This document shows, in pieces, positions 44,041 to 56,689 of a DNA stretch of 64,000 bases (positions are counted from its first letter, which is position 1; each line of letters starts with the position of its first letter). The stretch lies in NCBI GenBank assembly GCA_907165275.2, contig OU015653.1, positions 11,934,001-11,998,000 on the forward strand, in the 5' to 3' direction. The translations under genes were made by a program, and so were the position numbers. The notes under the pieces are model-generated. The model was given only the letters and a program-made list of their open reading frames with translations, was not told the origin of the DNA and did no database searches. The DNA comes from Zygaena filipendulae (taxonomy: Eukaryota; Arthropoda; Insecta; Lepidoptera; Zygaenidae).

Positions 44041-45938
44041 TTATTACCTAACGTGTATAAAATAATTTTGTTTTAAAATAATAATAATGGTTCAGTAGTT
44101 CCATAGATTATTATCCTCTATATGTAAACTAACAAATTTTACCTCTCATTAACATTAGTGTAGATACAGCGCCCAGATTTAAGCTAAGCACAAAATTTCA
44201 TGACAAATGTTTATCCTGACGAGAGGATCGAATCTGTGACATGTGGTAAAGCAGTCAGGTTCACTAATAGACCGAGTTCCCCGAATATAAAGGAAAACAA
44301 AAATATTCCGGTTCCACAATTAAGTAGGTACTTACCTAACATAAACGCTAGAAATTAACTCAAGGCGTGGGTTGTATTGAACTTCCAAGTACTTGTTTAG
44401 TATTCTATAATTATACCTTTGAATCCCTCAATCCCGTCCTCGATCCCCATTATTTGCACGATCCGAGATGTGAACCTCTAATTTGTATTCTGGGCGGCAA
44501 ATACAGCCACCGAACTGTTGTATACATGACAATTGTAAATAACAATACGTTCACATGAATTAATGGAAGGAGGAATGAATTCCGGAAAATTTACTCGAAG
44601 CAGATTTAGCAACATATTATGGAGCTTTACTTTAGGATCACATATAAGCAATTTCACTTGAAGATGTATTGAGAATTGGTTCGCTATCTAGGTATTCTCC
44701 GCAGAATGCTCTAATACAAAGTAAGTAATGTGTAATCTACAAGTACACAGGTACATATAAAAAGCATCTGTCTGTATTAACTTGAATTTTTGAGCTCAGA
44801 GTTGTTTGTACCCTATTATAATATAAATTAATAATTAATCGGGCTTTTTTCAATCGAATCCGTTAAAATCAACGGAAAAAAATACACGTTCATCCTTGCG
44901 CCACCTCATAGAGAGTGGCTTATAAAGATCAAATTGTAGGAAGTAATGGTACCTTACCTACACTCATTCATTCACTCATTTGGAAGATTTCTGTGATTTA
45001 TCAGTGTTTTTCTTAACGTATATTTTTTATTACCTATAATTGACTATGCCTCTCATCTATGTTAACAAAGTAGGTACCTACCTATATTGATGTAAAAATT
45101 TTGAGGCCATAAAATATTGGCGTTTTTTTATTATAAACACGGATTGAATTCGCAACAACAACAAGCCTGCTAAAATTGAGTGATCTCGCAGATTTTCATT
45201 TCGTTGTCTGATTGTTACAAGAACGAAGCTTTGAGAGTTGAGCTTTGATGGATAACGACTTCTTTTTTCCTTAGAAACAAACCATGCGAGAGACACGTCT
45301 TCAATTTCAGAGCATTAAGTCGACTTATGATATTGATATTTTATATGGGCTATGAAAGTATTCGTATAAAGTTTATATTCAATTTTATTTCTTTTAAATT
45401 TGTACTCTATTTCATACATACGGACCGATCGATTTCTTTTTGAACGAAATAACTTATAGGTTAGAGGATATAACAGTATGATACTTAAACGAGTTTCATT
45501 AGTTCGAAGTACTTGAATACTTTGATGAGATATATCGTTGTTTAGATAGTATTACAGTATTAAATATATACCTATGGGTACCTAGGTATCTATTGTGTTT
45601 CAGTGAACATCCGATAAGCAATGATGTGTTGCGACTGGGTGTACCCGAGCGGGTACATGAACAGTCCTCTGGGAAGCAACCAATCGGTTAGATCAGTTAT
45701 ATTGCTTTCGGAATCAATTGAATATATCCGACGGGCCATAAATCAAATTTAGTCATATCGGTTGGGGAGATATAAAAATATTATAATACACCACATCATC
45801 GGTGCTTCACACGAGATCTTAAAGTGCTTATTAGCTTCTTGTGTCTAGCAGAATACAATAAAATTGAGCCAAGCGGAAATGTTTAATGTTTTGTTTAATT
45901 TTCATAAAATAATAATAATAATGCTTTATTTATTAACT
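44041..45938. other. Unassigned stretch
   Basis: 44200-44281 is tRNA-like on the minus strand (GGATCGAATCTGTG region), like the remnant at 27301. 45630-45660 has a GTACCCGAGCGGGTAC hairpin. Frames of 63 and 72 codons have no motif. Confidence 0.35.
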
Positions 45939-46325
45939 ACCTGTTCCTAGCTTTACCCGCGCTAATTTTCCAATTCCCGCAGGGATTCCGCAATAAAAAG
46001 TACCCTCCTTTTCTACACACCTGCAGGGCAATTATGTTACTTTTGTTGCATTCATATTTCAGTTTTAATCAGAAAAATACCGATTTTGTGAATAATGATG
46101 TTTAGACAGCTTCAATTTTTGAAGAATGTTTATTTTGGTTGATTGTTATATATTGTAGGTGCCACAATGTGTAAATTGTAATCGCAAAACCGTCATATTT
46201 TTGTTACAAGTTTTGTAAAAGTTACAAAATACAAAAGGCCCTTTGATGACCATTTCACGATGATCGAGTAATTAGTTAAGGCGTGAAAGGATAACAAACA
46301 AACTCACCTTCGCATTTACAATAAG
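45939..46325 (-). mobile_element. Helitron with nested MITE
   Basis: The reversed 3' part (TTTACCCGCGCTAATTTTCC, AATTCCCGCAGGGATTCCG) stands left of the MITE at 46024-46244, and the reversed 5' part (GATGATCGAGTAATTAGTTA, GTGAAAGGATAACAAACAAA) stands right of it. Confidence 0.6.
46024..46244. mobile_element. MITE with GTAACTTTT termini, copy 2
   Basis: Shares CAGGGCAATTATGT, TCAGTTTTAATCAGAAAAAT, GTTTAGACAGC and TGTAATCGCAAAACCG with 25661-25893. The right terminus is eroded. It interrupts a Helitron, which dates it after that insertion. Confidence 0.6.
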
Positions 46326-46641
46326 GTTTATTTAAGGTTAAAGTATCCTGTGTTATAGGCACTAACTGCAAACCCTCGCTAGCTCTAGATTTCATATCGA
46401 AATACACGCACCCATCCTCATTGATAAACACACCACATTCACTCTCGAAAACTCAAGGCATGAATAGGAATCGGATATAAAAATCTTACATATTGTCAAT
46501 CTACTGTGAATCACCGTACGTGTCGCAGTTCTGTAAGACCTCTTTGATCCCTCCGGAGAGACATAGCGGCTAAATATTGAATACGTGAGCATACTGTCGT
46601 GATGGCTTTGTACATGTTAATATTATTGGTTAAGGAATTTG

Positions 46642-47033
46642 GATATCAAATACACACATCAAAAGTGTCTAGGGATCAAGAACATTTTTTGCTATAAAAC
46701 GAAACTCAATTAATTTAAATCTAATTTAATCTTCTGGACTGGCCGCCTACCTTATTTCCCATATCTAAAATAACAACTCATCCCCACATTTTAAATAAAT
46801 TAAGAAAAATTTCATTTTTTGTAAGTTGTGAGAAATTGAACCAATTCCAAGTCGACAATAAAATAGCAAAAAAAGGCAAAAACAGGGGATTTTGAAACTT
46901 ATATTGTAATGACTAAACAAATTAATACTCTGTGTTCCTTCCATTGATACGAATCACAGATTCGCAGCGATTTGGCATGCTAAAAATCTTGAAAAAATGT
47001 ACTTGATCCCTAGACACTTTTGATGTGTGTAAT
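46642..47033. repeat. Inverted 40-bp repeats, possible MITE
   Basis: The left end TACACACATCAAAAGTGTCT and AGGGATCAAG is repeated in reverse at 46993-47033, about 310 bp apart, with a few mismatches. A Tc1/mariner-like non-autonomous element is possible, but no TA duplication is certain. The 66-codon minus-strand frame over the right end has no transposase motif. Confidence 0.5.
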
Positions 47034-47188
47034 ATGGCTCGTGGAACTCGCGGATTTTGGGATAGAAAAAGCTTCGAGTAACGACCTTGGACGGGCAAGG
47101 ACGGTGTGCCTAACCTTCGCAAGAGCCGACGGGGTCTCTACCTAATAAACGTTACAATCAAAATACAAAAAGTGACACGATTATCGAA

Positions 47189-47353
47189 TCCTTATAATCT
47201 TGTATGCGAAAGTAAGTTGTGTGTTTGTTACGCTTTCATACCTTAACGGCTGCACGTTGTCAATGGCACAGAAAAGGATATAGAGTACTTTTATCCTAGA
47301 ATTCCCGCGAGATCTCCGAAATTAACTCGGGTGAAACCGCGGGGAATAGCTAG
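47189..47353 (+). mobile_element. Helitron, short copy
   Basis: TCCTTATAATCTTGTATGCG start, TTTTATCCTAGAATTCCCGC, hairpin, CTAG at 47350-47353. The stretch before the ACGTTGTCA block is shortened. Confidence 0.7.
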
Positions 47354-49744
47354 TTGTACAATAGATACCATTTATTAAAGTTACAGAGTGTTTAATTTGG
47401 ACTACTAATTAAATATGACGTGGTGAAAGATCACACCACAAATGAATGTGTTACAAATATAATATTATGTTCTACTCTTATTTTAATATGGATTCTCAGT
47501 AAATACAATATACTCGTATATAAATTAATAAAAAAAATCTCTGCCAGACAAGAGTATTCTCTCTTTTCTATGTACGTTATATTTAAAAATAAAATGTAAT
47601 ATTTATTATCTGATACGAGAGTTTTTCTTATAATACCTATACCTACTATTTTCTTCAGATGAAAATCTAATTTGGATTTTTATATGTAGTTTGTCATATA
47701 CGCCCAGCCGAAACTACTAAAACTATAGAAACACTAAATTTAGCACAAGGTTTATTAGCACTTTTCCTATATTTATTAGCACTTTTCCTCAGAGAAAAGA
47801 CATCGTCATAAGATAAAATGTTCATAAATGTTCGGGTTTTCATACAGTATAGTAGCTACCTGTCGTTGTGAATATATTTTTAGAGGAAGCATTTCAGCAA
47901 TGGATGTATATAAATGTAGATTGATATGAAAATGTATTAAAATAACAACGTCGGTAGGAAATATAATTGAAACCTATATAGGCTTACCACAAAAATATTT
48001 TTTGGCGGCTTCTAAAAATGGTTTCTATATACTACTGTTAGAAGTAAAAAATATAGAAATATCTACATTGTATATGTTCTAACAAAACTTCGCCATCATC
48101 CGCTAAAAGTTATTCAATGTTCACAAAACAACAACTCTCTCGGAGCGAATGTGCAGTGACGTCATACATAAAGTATAGAACCATATAAAGAGGAATAATG
48201 GTTCTAAATACAAAAGTAGGTACTTGGCTGTTTGAATTACCTTTGAAAAAGGACAGGCTGCGGCTGTGTAATACCACTACAAAGATCGTGTCTCCTACTA
48301 GGTGTCAATTTCGAAATTGCTGTATTTGAAATACGAGATCACTTAGTAAAAAAAAAAAGATTTTATAATTTTGTAATACGCAAATACAAAAAATTATACT
48401 AAACTACCTCCTAAGCAAATGCTGAAAACTATTTAGAACTAATATTTCTTATCTTTTTATATTTATGCTTAATTAATGATAAGCACAACATAAAACGCAA
48501 AGTGACAACAAAAGGTTAAAAACATGAATATTCGAGAAAAGTACGAATTGGACGTTCAAGCAGAATTCTGTTCCGTGGTAGGGTCAAAGATAATGGGCTC
48601 AAAAAGAGACCGGAAAAGAGATTACCAGCCCTCTCAGTAACGTAATACATGACGTTTTTTGTGGCTTTTATTCGAGATTATCCTTTCCAGTGTCGGGCCG
48701 GTGGTTGCTAATGCTGCTTTTCGTGTACCTAACTAACTCAAGAGTTCGCGGACATCAAAAACGAGTTGCAAGCAAACATAAAGCTTAGCGATGCTACCAG
48801 AAAAACAACAGCTGTGGTAAGAAGAAAGTTTTTTGACGATAGCATTCGAAAGGAATTATGAAAGATGTAATATTATAGGTAGCTCTATATTTTGTTCGAC
48901 GTTTTTGTACAGTAAAAGTAATTTTTTTGATAGGGTAATTCTTAAGAAAATATGTCCACAGTACCTAAAATGCCAATGAAACACGTTTACAATTTGTTAT
49001 ACATATCTACGAAGGTTTAACAAGTGAATGCGTTATCCGAATTATGTAGAGTACCTATAGTAAACTGCCAGTTTTGGATTGAAACTGCGACTGCAGTAGG
49101 ATCGTAAAAAAATAGTGTTTTACATGTTTTACATTTCTTCTCATTGATAACATAAGTAGGTATCATAAAAGATATGATTTTTCGTAACGGTGGGCGCCAG
49201 TTTCACCATGATGAGCAAATATTGGGGCGCTAAGCATTATATCTACACTAAGCAATGGCTCATTTTAAATGCCCATTATTTGTGGGGTTCGTCTAAAGAT
49301 CATAATAAGTTTTCGTATGCATAAATGGACCTCGCTCAGTGGTGTTGTAACAATGGGAATTTCCTCTCCGACCGGGGTTCCTTTATTTCCCCGACTCCCG
49401 GCTTTCATTTCACTTGCAAATGTTTCATTCTTTATGAATTTAGTGAGATTCTTAAGAAAGAAAAAAAAAGAAGGAGGTTTTCAGAATCAACGTTTCACCC
49501 AAATATTTTATACGAAAATTTGAAAGTAGTGCATACCTGTATATTAACGAAGTCGTTTTATAACTTAATGTGATGCTAAAGTTTCTCAGTGTTTAACAAA
49601 GTTTTCAATGTGGCATTTAGTATTTATTTGAGACTGGCTTCTAACTGTGCTAACTAAGCTTCGGGTTTACAAATCAGGTTTCACCAAAATTCTTTGCGAT
49701 TTTGGTGAAACAAATGTCACTAAGCGGTCAAATATTATCAGGAA
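47354..49744. other. Long unassigned stretch
   Basis: AT-rich. Two overlapping frames of 84 and 82 codons at 49269-49573 have no recognisable domain. The hairpin at 49679-49710 is the only structure found. A TGACGTCA stands at about 48159. Confidence 0.35.
49679..49710. repeat. Perfect hairpin
   Basis: TTTCACCAAAAT and ATTTTGGTGAAA pair around an eight-base loop. Confidence 0.6.
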
Positions 49745-49931
49745 ATCAGAATGCGGAAGAGAGTTTAGTTTGTTACGCTTGCCTTTACTACTCAACTGAT
49801 CATCATGCAATTTTGCATACCTACATGTTGTTAGAGTTGTCATGTTCTAAGGGACATAGGGTTAGTTTTCATCCCGGAATTCCCGCGGTAACTGCGAAAT
49901 TGACGGGGGCGAAACCGCGGGAAACACCTAG
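49745..49931 (+). mobile_element. Helitron
   Basis: GTTTGTTACGCTTGCCTTTA, CATCCCGGAATTCCCGCGGT, GGGGGCGAAACCGCGGG and CTAG at 49928-49931. The 5' end is lost. Confidence 0.65.
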
Positions 49932-50248
49932 TAAATAATAAAAAACAAGCACTTAGCGTGAAAATCGCATAATTTTCGTTGAATTGTGATGAATTTCCCC
50001 GGATGCGTTACGTTGGCTGCTCCTACGGGAGTGGAGAGGAGACCTTCAGGAAATTAGATCGGATCAGCTGTCGCAGCCGAGACTCGCGGACGTGAGTGCA
50101 GCCTTCTGACGACTGACCCACACTACTGCTACGTACACTGGCGACTTCGGAACAAAACGTCGAACGCGCGTGACCGAAAAACGCTAAAATAAGTTCCACA
50201 GGACTTCTTTGGGCAAGGGAGAATTGTGTTTATTGCTATAAAATCTTA
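49932..50248. other. Unassigned GC-richer DNA
   Basis: 49985-50180 is GC-richer than its surroundings. No open frame beyond chance and no motif. Confidence 0.3.
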
Positions 50249-50413
50249 TCCTTACTGTATATCATAAATGAGAATGTGAGTTTATTCATCATCGCGAAAA
50301 TTTGCATACGCAGTGTCAGGGTAAAAAATTCATAGGGTTCTTACTTCTTATTATCTCGAAATACAAGCGGGAACTCCGAGCTAAATGCGGGTAAAACTGT
50401 GGAGAATTGCTAG
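50249..50413 (+). mobile_element. Helitron, short copy
   Basis: TCCTTACTGTATATCATAAA start, a decayed centre, GCGGGTAAAACTGTGGAG hairpin with one mispair, CTAG at 50410-50413. Confidence 0.65.
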
Positions 50414-51358
50414 TTATAAAATAAAAATAAGAACAAATGCTGTCTCAGTTAATTAATGACAAATGGGATAGGCTCAGCGTTGTGTTGAGTAAGATGAACT
50501 TTGGCGGCGCTGGTTTTCAGCAAATCCCATCGTGAGCTCAGTTCTTAAGTAAGTACACTTACTTAATACTAGTTATTCTATATATTTAAACAGAATAACT
50601 ACAGTGAGAATTATTAATCAGGCGCCAGATCAATCCTTACGTTTTCAGTAGTAACTTTATGTTGCTTTTATCTATTTTTTACTTCTTGCATGGTACAAAC
50701 ACAGTACACACCAATATAAGTTAGTAAATTTTATCTTTCACTCTAGAGCAGTTTTTTTTAAGGTTTTTTTACTATTATAGATATTATAAATATTTTCTAT
50801 GGTGAACAAGCTTTTTTTTTAAATATATCTTACTTAGATTAGATGTGAAATATCTTAAAAATGCTTTTTTCTTGCAAAATGGCGCTAAATGATAACGCTA
50901 ATCGAACCCTCTTTTTGCTCTTAGCCCCAAACTACATAGGATGGAAGATTGACGATGTTAACGTGGTTTGATGATTGAATTGATTAACATAGTATAGAAT
51001 GAATGAATTGTCCTAAATTCAAATTTTTCGTGGCGTTACAACAGTTTTCAAGTTGCCTATTTGCGCTAGAGAGGTGACCAGCAAACTCAAACACGTTCTT
51101 TGTTTCCATCCTTTGTTCGTTTCGCAGCTGCTCACCGTACCTCGGTACTATACTGAAAATGCATAGTACCGAGGTACCTACCATTCGCTAAAAGTATAAA
51201 GTGATGTAGGTAATATAGCTACATATACATATGTATGCCTCTCTTGGACTTTTCAATGTTTGCTGTTTAAATCAATTTATACTTTTAGAGTTTAGACTAA
51301 CGCGTAAAGTTTAGGTACAAGCAGATTAACTATACTCGTGAAAGAACAATCAGAAATC
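50414..51358. other. Unassigned AT-rich DNA
   Basis: Only the hairpin at 51134-51174 is notable. Confidence 0.35.
51134..51174. repeat. Perfect 15-bp-stem hairpin
   Basis: GTACCTCGGTACTAT and ATAGTACCGAGGTAC pair around an 11-base loop. It may be a MITE relic. Confidence 0.6.
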
Positions 51359-51628
51359 TATAATAATAATAATAATAATAATCCACTTCACAACACACAG
51401 ATCTACTTGATCCCACAGTAAGCTATTATTAGCTTGTGTCGTGGAAGCCAAGCAAACGTGGTATATACTACACATATTATTACATATATATTATACTATA
51501 TACACACCCAGACTGGAAAATGGAATCCTGTGTTCATCACACAAAGTCCACCCCCACCGGAAATCGAACCCGGAACCTCTTGATTAGCGGGCAGGCATGG
51601 TGACCATTGCGCCAATCGGGTCGTCAAA
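51359..51628 (-). mobile_element. tRNA-derived SINE, full length
   Basis: On the minus strand the head starts GACGACCCGATTGGCGCAAT with an A-box-like TGGCGCAATGG and a B-box GGTTCGATTTCC (about 51559-51570), the internal polymerase III promoter. The body ends in GTTGTGAAGTGGATT and an (ATT)n tail of eight units. A truncated copy is at 7800-7985. This head is of a type I know from moths and butterflies. Confidence 0.8.
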
Positions 51629-52086
51629 TCATCATCTATGTAGTTCAAAATAGATAAAAACAAAATAGGTACAATAGGTACATCGGGGATTCCTATGTTA
51701 ATTCTTCGATACTTTTAAAATACATCAAAACTTTAATATCAGTTTAATCATAAGTTAAACGAATTTCAGTTAACACAAAGTATCAGATGCCAGTGCATTT
51801 CTGTAACATATTATTCGCGACATAACAATTTTGCATGACGATAAAAGTTTCAGAATCTCAGCTTAAAGTCAGCTCTTGAGGCGTAAGCACTTACTAAGAG
51901 CTTAAGTACTTTCTAACTTTGTACAAGATAGCGCGGCAATATTGTGTACTGTGTAACTTTAGGGCACTCGCCGAGATAAAACAGAAAGATACGGACGGAG
52001 CAACCGGCAATAACGACATTACGTTGAGGCTCGATTTTTAGTAACAAAACTAGGTATATCTTAAACTGCTTCGGCCATCACTACCT
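51629..52086. other. Unassigned DNA
   Basis: Nothing recognised. Confidence 0.3.
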
Positions 52087-52472
52087 ACATATAAAAAAAG
52101 TCCCCCGCGGCGTCTGTCTGTACGTGATTAACTCGAAAACTACTGAGCGCATTTTCATGCAGTTTTCACCAATAGATAGAGTGATTCATGAGGAAGGTTT
52201 TTGGTTGAAATATAATGATTATTTTTAAAAGTGTCGGAAAAAGTCATAGGCTCCTTTTTATCCTGGAAATCCACTGGAATTAGTTGATATGTGGATTTTA
52301 TTTAACGTTTCTTTGTCTTTTTACATTATGGCATCTGTCGCGATTTATCGCATTTAATTTTGTCAGTGATAATGTTTTAGAATTAAAATAATTATGGCGA
52401 AAGTACTCTTCATCTCTGTGTTTCCACTACAACTTCGAAATTAACTCGTGTGAAACCGCGGGGAACAGCTAG
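52087..52472 (+). mobile_element. Helitron with inserted sequence
   Basis: 5' half AAAAAAGTCCCCCGCGGCGT through CTTTTTATCCTGGAAATCCA; 3' half AACTTCGAAATTAACTCGTG to CTAG at 52469-52472. About 155 bp between them (52275-52430) has no Helitron character. Confidence 0.65.
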
Positions 52473-52674
52473 TCTGTATATGAAAAAGCGAGAGGTCACT
52501 GACTCACTCTTCAGGACAAACAGGAAATCTCGGAAACTACTTGACCAACGAATCTAAACTTTGGTAGGTCTAAGTAGATAGTTATAGGAAGAAGACCACA
52601 GCTAAGAACAGATTTCACGGAGCTACCGTGGGAACTCGCAAATTAAAGCTGGTGAAACCACAGGGAACAGCTAG
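52473..52674 (+). mobile_element. Helitron, abutting the previous copy
   Basis: TCTGTATATGAAAAAGCGAG starts at the base after CTAG. A second CTAG stands at 52671-52674 after GCTGGTGAAACCACAGGG, a compensated hairpin variant. Confidence 0.7.
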
Positions 52675-53340
52675 TATAACCTACATTTAAAAAAATTAAG
52701 GAACCTAACCTGAGAATCTTATTTATTGAGACAAAGAAAAATCTCCAATTTCTTTAAGTTTCCGTTGTTTTATTATGAAGACGAGTCGTCTTTTGCTTTG
52801 GTTTGACTGTTATTTTACGTCGAGCTAAATTTTTTAAAAAAAATTGTGTAACTACCTACTTGCATCGCACATACATAAAAGGTAAGTTGTTCATCGAATA
52901 AAATCAAAGTTATTCAACACAAGTGATTTACGACGGAATTTCACAATTTCATTGAACAAAACCCATAAATTTACATCAGCGATTTCGCATCATTTATCAC
53001 TTCCAACATACAAGTAAGCACAAAAGGCATACGGACATAATATTATGACAAAACGAAAATACTTTGTTCTTTTATACTTTTGATTGTGTCTGTCCATGAT
53101 GTTCATTATTGTCTTTAAATGACTCTTTATTCACGTTTGGTCATTCATCAGCCAAGGGCAAGTCGGATTCCCGCACCAGGAACTCCGTAGAAACTTATAG
53201 GTATGATAATTTTTTTGTGATGTAACTACTTTACGTTTCCCGAATTTTTCGTTTTACCTTCATATATAGTTTCCTGCCAAATTTAATGATTCTAGGTGAA
53301 CGAGAAGAACTCTACTAGTTTTGATTACCTCGCCTTATCT
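52675..53340. other. Unassigned DNA
   Basis: No gene recognised; GGATTCCCGCACCAGGAACT at about 53167 is a faint Helitron relic. Confidence 0.3.
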
Positions 53341-53420
53341 TTTTAACCGACTTCCGAAAAAAGGAGGAGGTTCTCAATTCGACTGTATGTTTTTTTTTTT
53401 GATTGTGTTGATTTAGAAGT
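53341..53420 (+). repeat. AAGTCGGTT repeat, end fragment
   Basis: TTTTAACCGACTTCCGAAAA, then AAGGAGGAGGTTCTCAATTC, is the reverse of the right end of 34860-35170. Confidence 0.5.
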
Positions 53421-54296
53421 TAGATTTATTCACAGTTCCTATTGGATTGCAGACTTATATAAGTATTTGATATTAATTTGAACTAGGTACCTCCACGCGT
53501 TCCTGAGAGAAAGGTTTTGACTGACCCTAATGATAAGGGTTCCTTTTTCTTTTGGGGCACGAAAACTAAAATTCAAGTGGGTACAATCAGTGGGACACAA
53601 TAAAATTAAAAACAACCAAATCTTCCTTTGACATTCACCGCTTGTATAATTGGCCTATTATGCCAGAGGCAACTGTTCATAGGTAATAAATTAATAAAAA
53701 GCTACTTAATTAAAAAATAATAAATTACCACAATCCAATGGTCCGGAGTGAACATTAAAACAAACAAGGGGCAATAAATATTGAACATTAGTTGACCCGT
53801 GGTCATAGCCCGCGGGTTATAATGCACCATTACCACTTTTGTTATTTGCGAGTTAAAATTTATCACATTGACCTGTCAGCTCCGGTGTGTTCCACTTTGA
53901 TCAGTTAGGATGTTTCCAAAATAAAATTATTTCCTAAAGTCTAGTAAAATGCATTTTATGTCTTAGCCCATATGTCGAAATATACTTAATCGGGTAAAAA
54001 AAAAAATATTACCCGGTAATAACTTGGTCTCGATCTACTTTTAGACATAGATATGATGCAAAACCTAATGGAGAGTATACCTATTTGCCAACAATTTATA
54101 GTAGGTATATACCTATACATACAGCTTGTAAGAAATAATATATTTTTATTTTAGACTGTAGTTAAAAAAATTAAAACAAGTTAAAGAAATCTGTATCTGT
54201 ACTTCTGTATTGATAAATAAAATTGAAGTGTTTGTTTGTAATTCCAAATTAACAGCTTTTCACTAAATGCATATGAAAGTAAGTATATAGGTACGG
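53421..54296. other. Unassigned AT-rich DNA
   Basis: Nothing recognised. Confidence 0.3.
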
Positions 54297-54461
54297 TACG
54301 TACATTTTACATCCCCTTAGGAGTACAATTTCGGAAAATCCTCGCTTATCAGATGCCTACGTCATACAAAGAACACACCCTTCAAGTTTTAGGTCTCTAC
54401 ACGATCACGGCTGTGCGTTGATCCGTCAGTCATTCGTCCAGGCATTTTATACCTATAGATG
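54297..54461 (-). mobile_element. Helitron fragment, 3793-4014 subtype
   Basis: CATCCCCTTAGGAGTACAAT through GGCTGTGCGTTGATCCGTCA and GCATTTTATACCTATAGATG: the 5' two thirds, reversed. The 3' end is missing. The MITE copy C begins at its edge. Confidence 0.6.
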
Positions 54462-54462
54462 A

Positions 54463-54776
54463 GTAAAATTTTTTTTAGTCCATCTTGTAGATTAATAAAA
54501 AATATTGGATACGTATTTTTAATTTTTTTACGTAATCAAAAAATAACGGCGATACATTGAGTTGAAATTTCGCGTGACGACACTATTCGGACAGTTTGTA
54601 TGGCGGTTTTCGGTTAGTGACGTCACGACTCACTCACCCTAAACTTTAATGCGCTTTATCTCTGTATATTTTAATTTATTTGAAAAAGCAAAAAATACGT
54701 GTCTATTGTTTTTTTTATTTTCTAACTGACGGACTAATTAGAATTTTGATTTTCAGAAGTAGTCAACATCCCCATT
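54463..54776 (+). mobile_element. TGACGTCA-carrying MITE, copy C
   Basis: The left GGGCATGTTGAC is missing; the right end is intact (AGTCAACATCCCCATT). The first palindrome is mutated to TGACGACA, the second is intact. Confidence 0.65.
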
Positions 54777-55170
54777 GAAATTTAAAGCCATCAATAGTCA
54801 ATCTCTTAAAATTATTACAATACAAATTAATTTACCTCAAATCTACTGTCAACGGGAATCGGTCATTGTTTCATTATTGAATAGAAAATAATGCCAGGTG
54901 CCAATTGACATCGTACCCCGCTGAAGTTTCCAATACAATAATGTATCCGAAATCCCGAAAAGGCCCCGGGCGCAGCGCGCTCGCCCGCGATAGCTTCGCA
55001 CAATAATTCAGGGTAAATTGTTCGTTGCAGTTCGCAGTACAAAACAGAATGACAACTATTGACAAGGAGCGGCGCGTTGTTGCGCTCGCATTGTCCCCGT
55101 GATGGATCGACCGATGAAATGCAACCTTTATCCGTTGATAATTACAGGAGATATCAGGACTTTGGAGTGA
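54777..55170. other. Unassigned DNA
   Basis: GC-richer at 54955-55080, with a 63-codon minus-strand frame lacking any motif. Confidence 0.3.
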
Positions 55171-55488
55171 TCTATACTATAATAAAAGAGTAGAATCCGC
55201 GATTCTGTACATTGAATATTTTTAAGAAAAATTGACAGGGGGCGATAAAAGAAGAGTAACCAACCACAAAAAAAAGGTTTTTAAAATTCTTTTCTGTCTG
55301 TCTGTCTGTCTGTTCGCGATAATCTCCGTATCTACTGAACGGAGTGTCATGCGGTTTTCACAAGTATGTAGATTAAGCTTAGCCTGGAGCTACATTTATA
55401 GGCTTTGTTTCATTCAAATCGGATGTCGGGAAAAAAAAGTTGTTACATAAAAACTCTTCACGCGGGTGAAACCGCGGGGCATAGCTAG
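55171..55488 (+). mobile_element. Helitron, GGCGATAAAAGAAGAG subtype
   Basis: TCTATACTATAATAAAAGAG start and CTAG at 55485-55488 with CGCGGGTGAAACCGCG. It holds (TCTG)n at 55294-55313 and AAATCGGATGTCGGGAAAAA. The copy at 30746-31025 is its reverse. Confidence 0.75.
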
Positions 55489-56362
55489 TATTATAATATG
55501 GATCTACTATATTTTAATTTCATCTTTGTCAGTACAAATAAAAATCTATGATCTATTTATGAGTACGATCTCCATATGCGTCTTTTTTCATTTTGAGCGG
55601 AAAATTTTAGCAAACAATGGAAGTGACGCACACAAAGTCAACAGAAGTGACGTGCATCAAGGGAAGTTAAGTTGGCAACAAATGCAACACTCTTTATTCA
55701 GGTCAAAGACGTGTACGTATTTTTTATACAATAAATGGTTTTTTATTGGTTTTATTGCCACCATAATTTCGACTACGAATCCAATTTTACAGGCAAATAA
55801 TGCGTGAAATCCCCTTCAAACCCGTGCTCAAAATACTCTACATAAATTACCTTTGTTTTGAGATGTGGGAATATTGAATACCTACGTATAAAAGTGAGCA
55901 CGAATCTACATACATCTAATCAAACCCGTTTGTGTAATAATAAATGCAAAAGCACGCTCAAATGTTTACATTCGATGATGCCGAAGGACTTAAAATTTTA
56001 TTGGGTAGGCTCTTGTCTTCATAAATGTTAGATATTTCGCAATATCGCACAATTTATTCAGGATATTATTGCGACCTACAAAAAGCTACAGATTACAAAT
56101 TTGAAAATAGCTACAAAACGTTTCTGTTAAAGACCTTTACACGATTTGAACTACAGCGCCATGCGTCTTAAACATAGTAAAAATCTTCTAACAATAAAAT
56201 AGGTATTTCTTTTCAAAGTAAAAATCGATACCAGAATATTATTGGGTAGGTATATGTATATAAAATAAGGTAAATACTAATTTTTGATGATAATTCAGCA
56301 GGATTTTAACTTGGTACGAGTATATTATTATTAAACTTTAACAAAAAATACCATGGACGATA
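55489..56362. other. Unassigned AT-rich DNA
   Basis: A 113-codon plus-strand frame (55466-55807) starts inside the Helitron and has no known domain. Confidence 0.3.
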
Positions 56363-56671
56363 ATTGGCTACTTGACAAAAAATTTTTTTTTAGTCCATCG
56401 TGTAGATTAGTAAAAAATATTGGAGACGTATTTTTTCTTTTTTTACGTACTCAAAAAATAACAGAGATACATTGAGTTGAAATTTCGCGTGACGTCACAA
56501 TTCGGTGCGGTTTGTATGGCGCTTATAATGAATATTGACGTCACGAGCCCCCCACCCTAAACTTTAATGCGCTTTATCTATGTTCATTTTCATTAAATTG
56601 AAAAATAAAAAAATACGTGTCTATTATTTTTTTATTTTCTAACTGACGGACTAATTAGAATTTTGATATTC
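56363..56671 (+). mobile_element. TGACGTCA-carrying MITE, copy D
   Basis: Left terminus eroded (TTGGCTACTTGACAAA), right terminus lost after ATTTTGATATTCAT. Both TGACGTCA sites intact. Confidence 0.65.
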
Positions 56672-56689
56672 ATACCTTGGAGAATACCC

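Noticed and set aside
49269..49573. Two overlapping frames of 84 and 82 codons
   Set aside because: Same DNA in two phases, no domain, poly-lysine from an A-rich run.
51541..51628. tRNA gene on the minus strand
   Set aside because: The tRNA-like head continues into a SINE body with an (ATT)n tail, and a second truncated copy exists.
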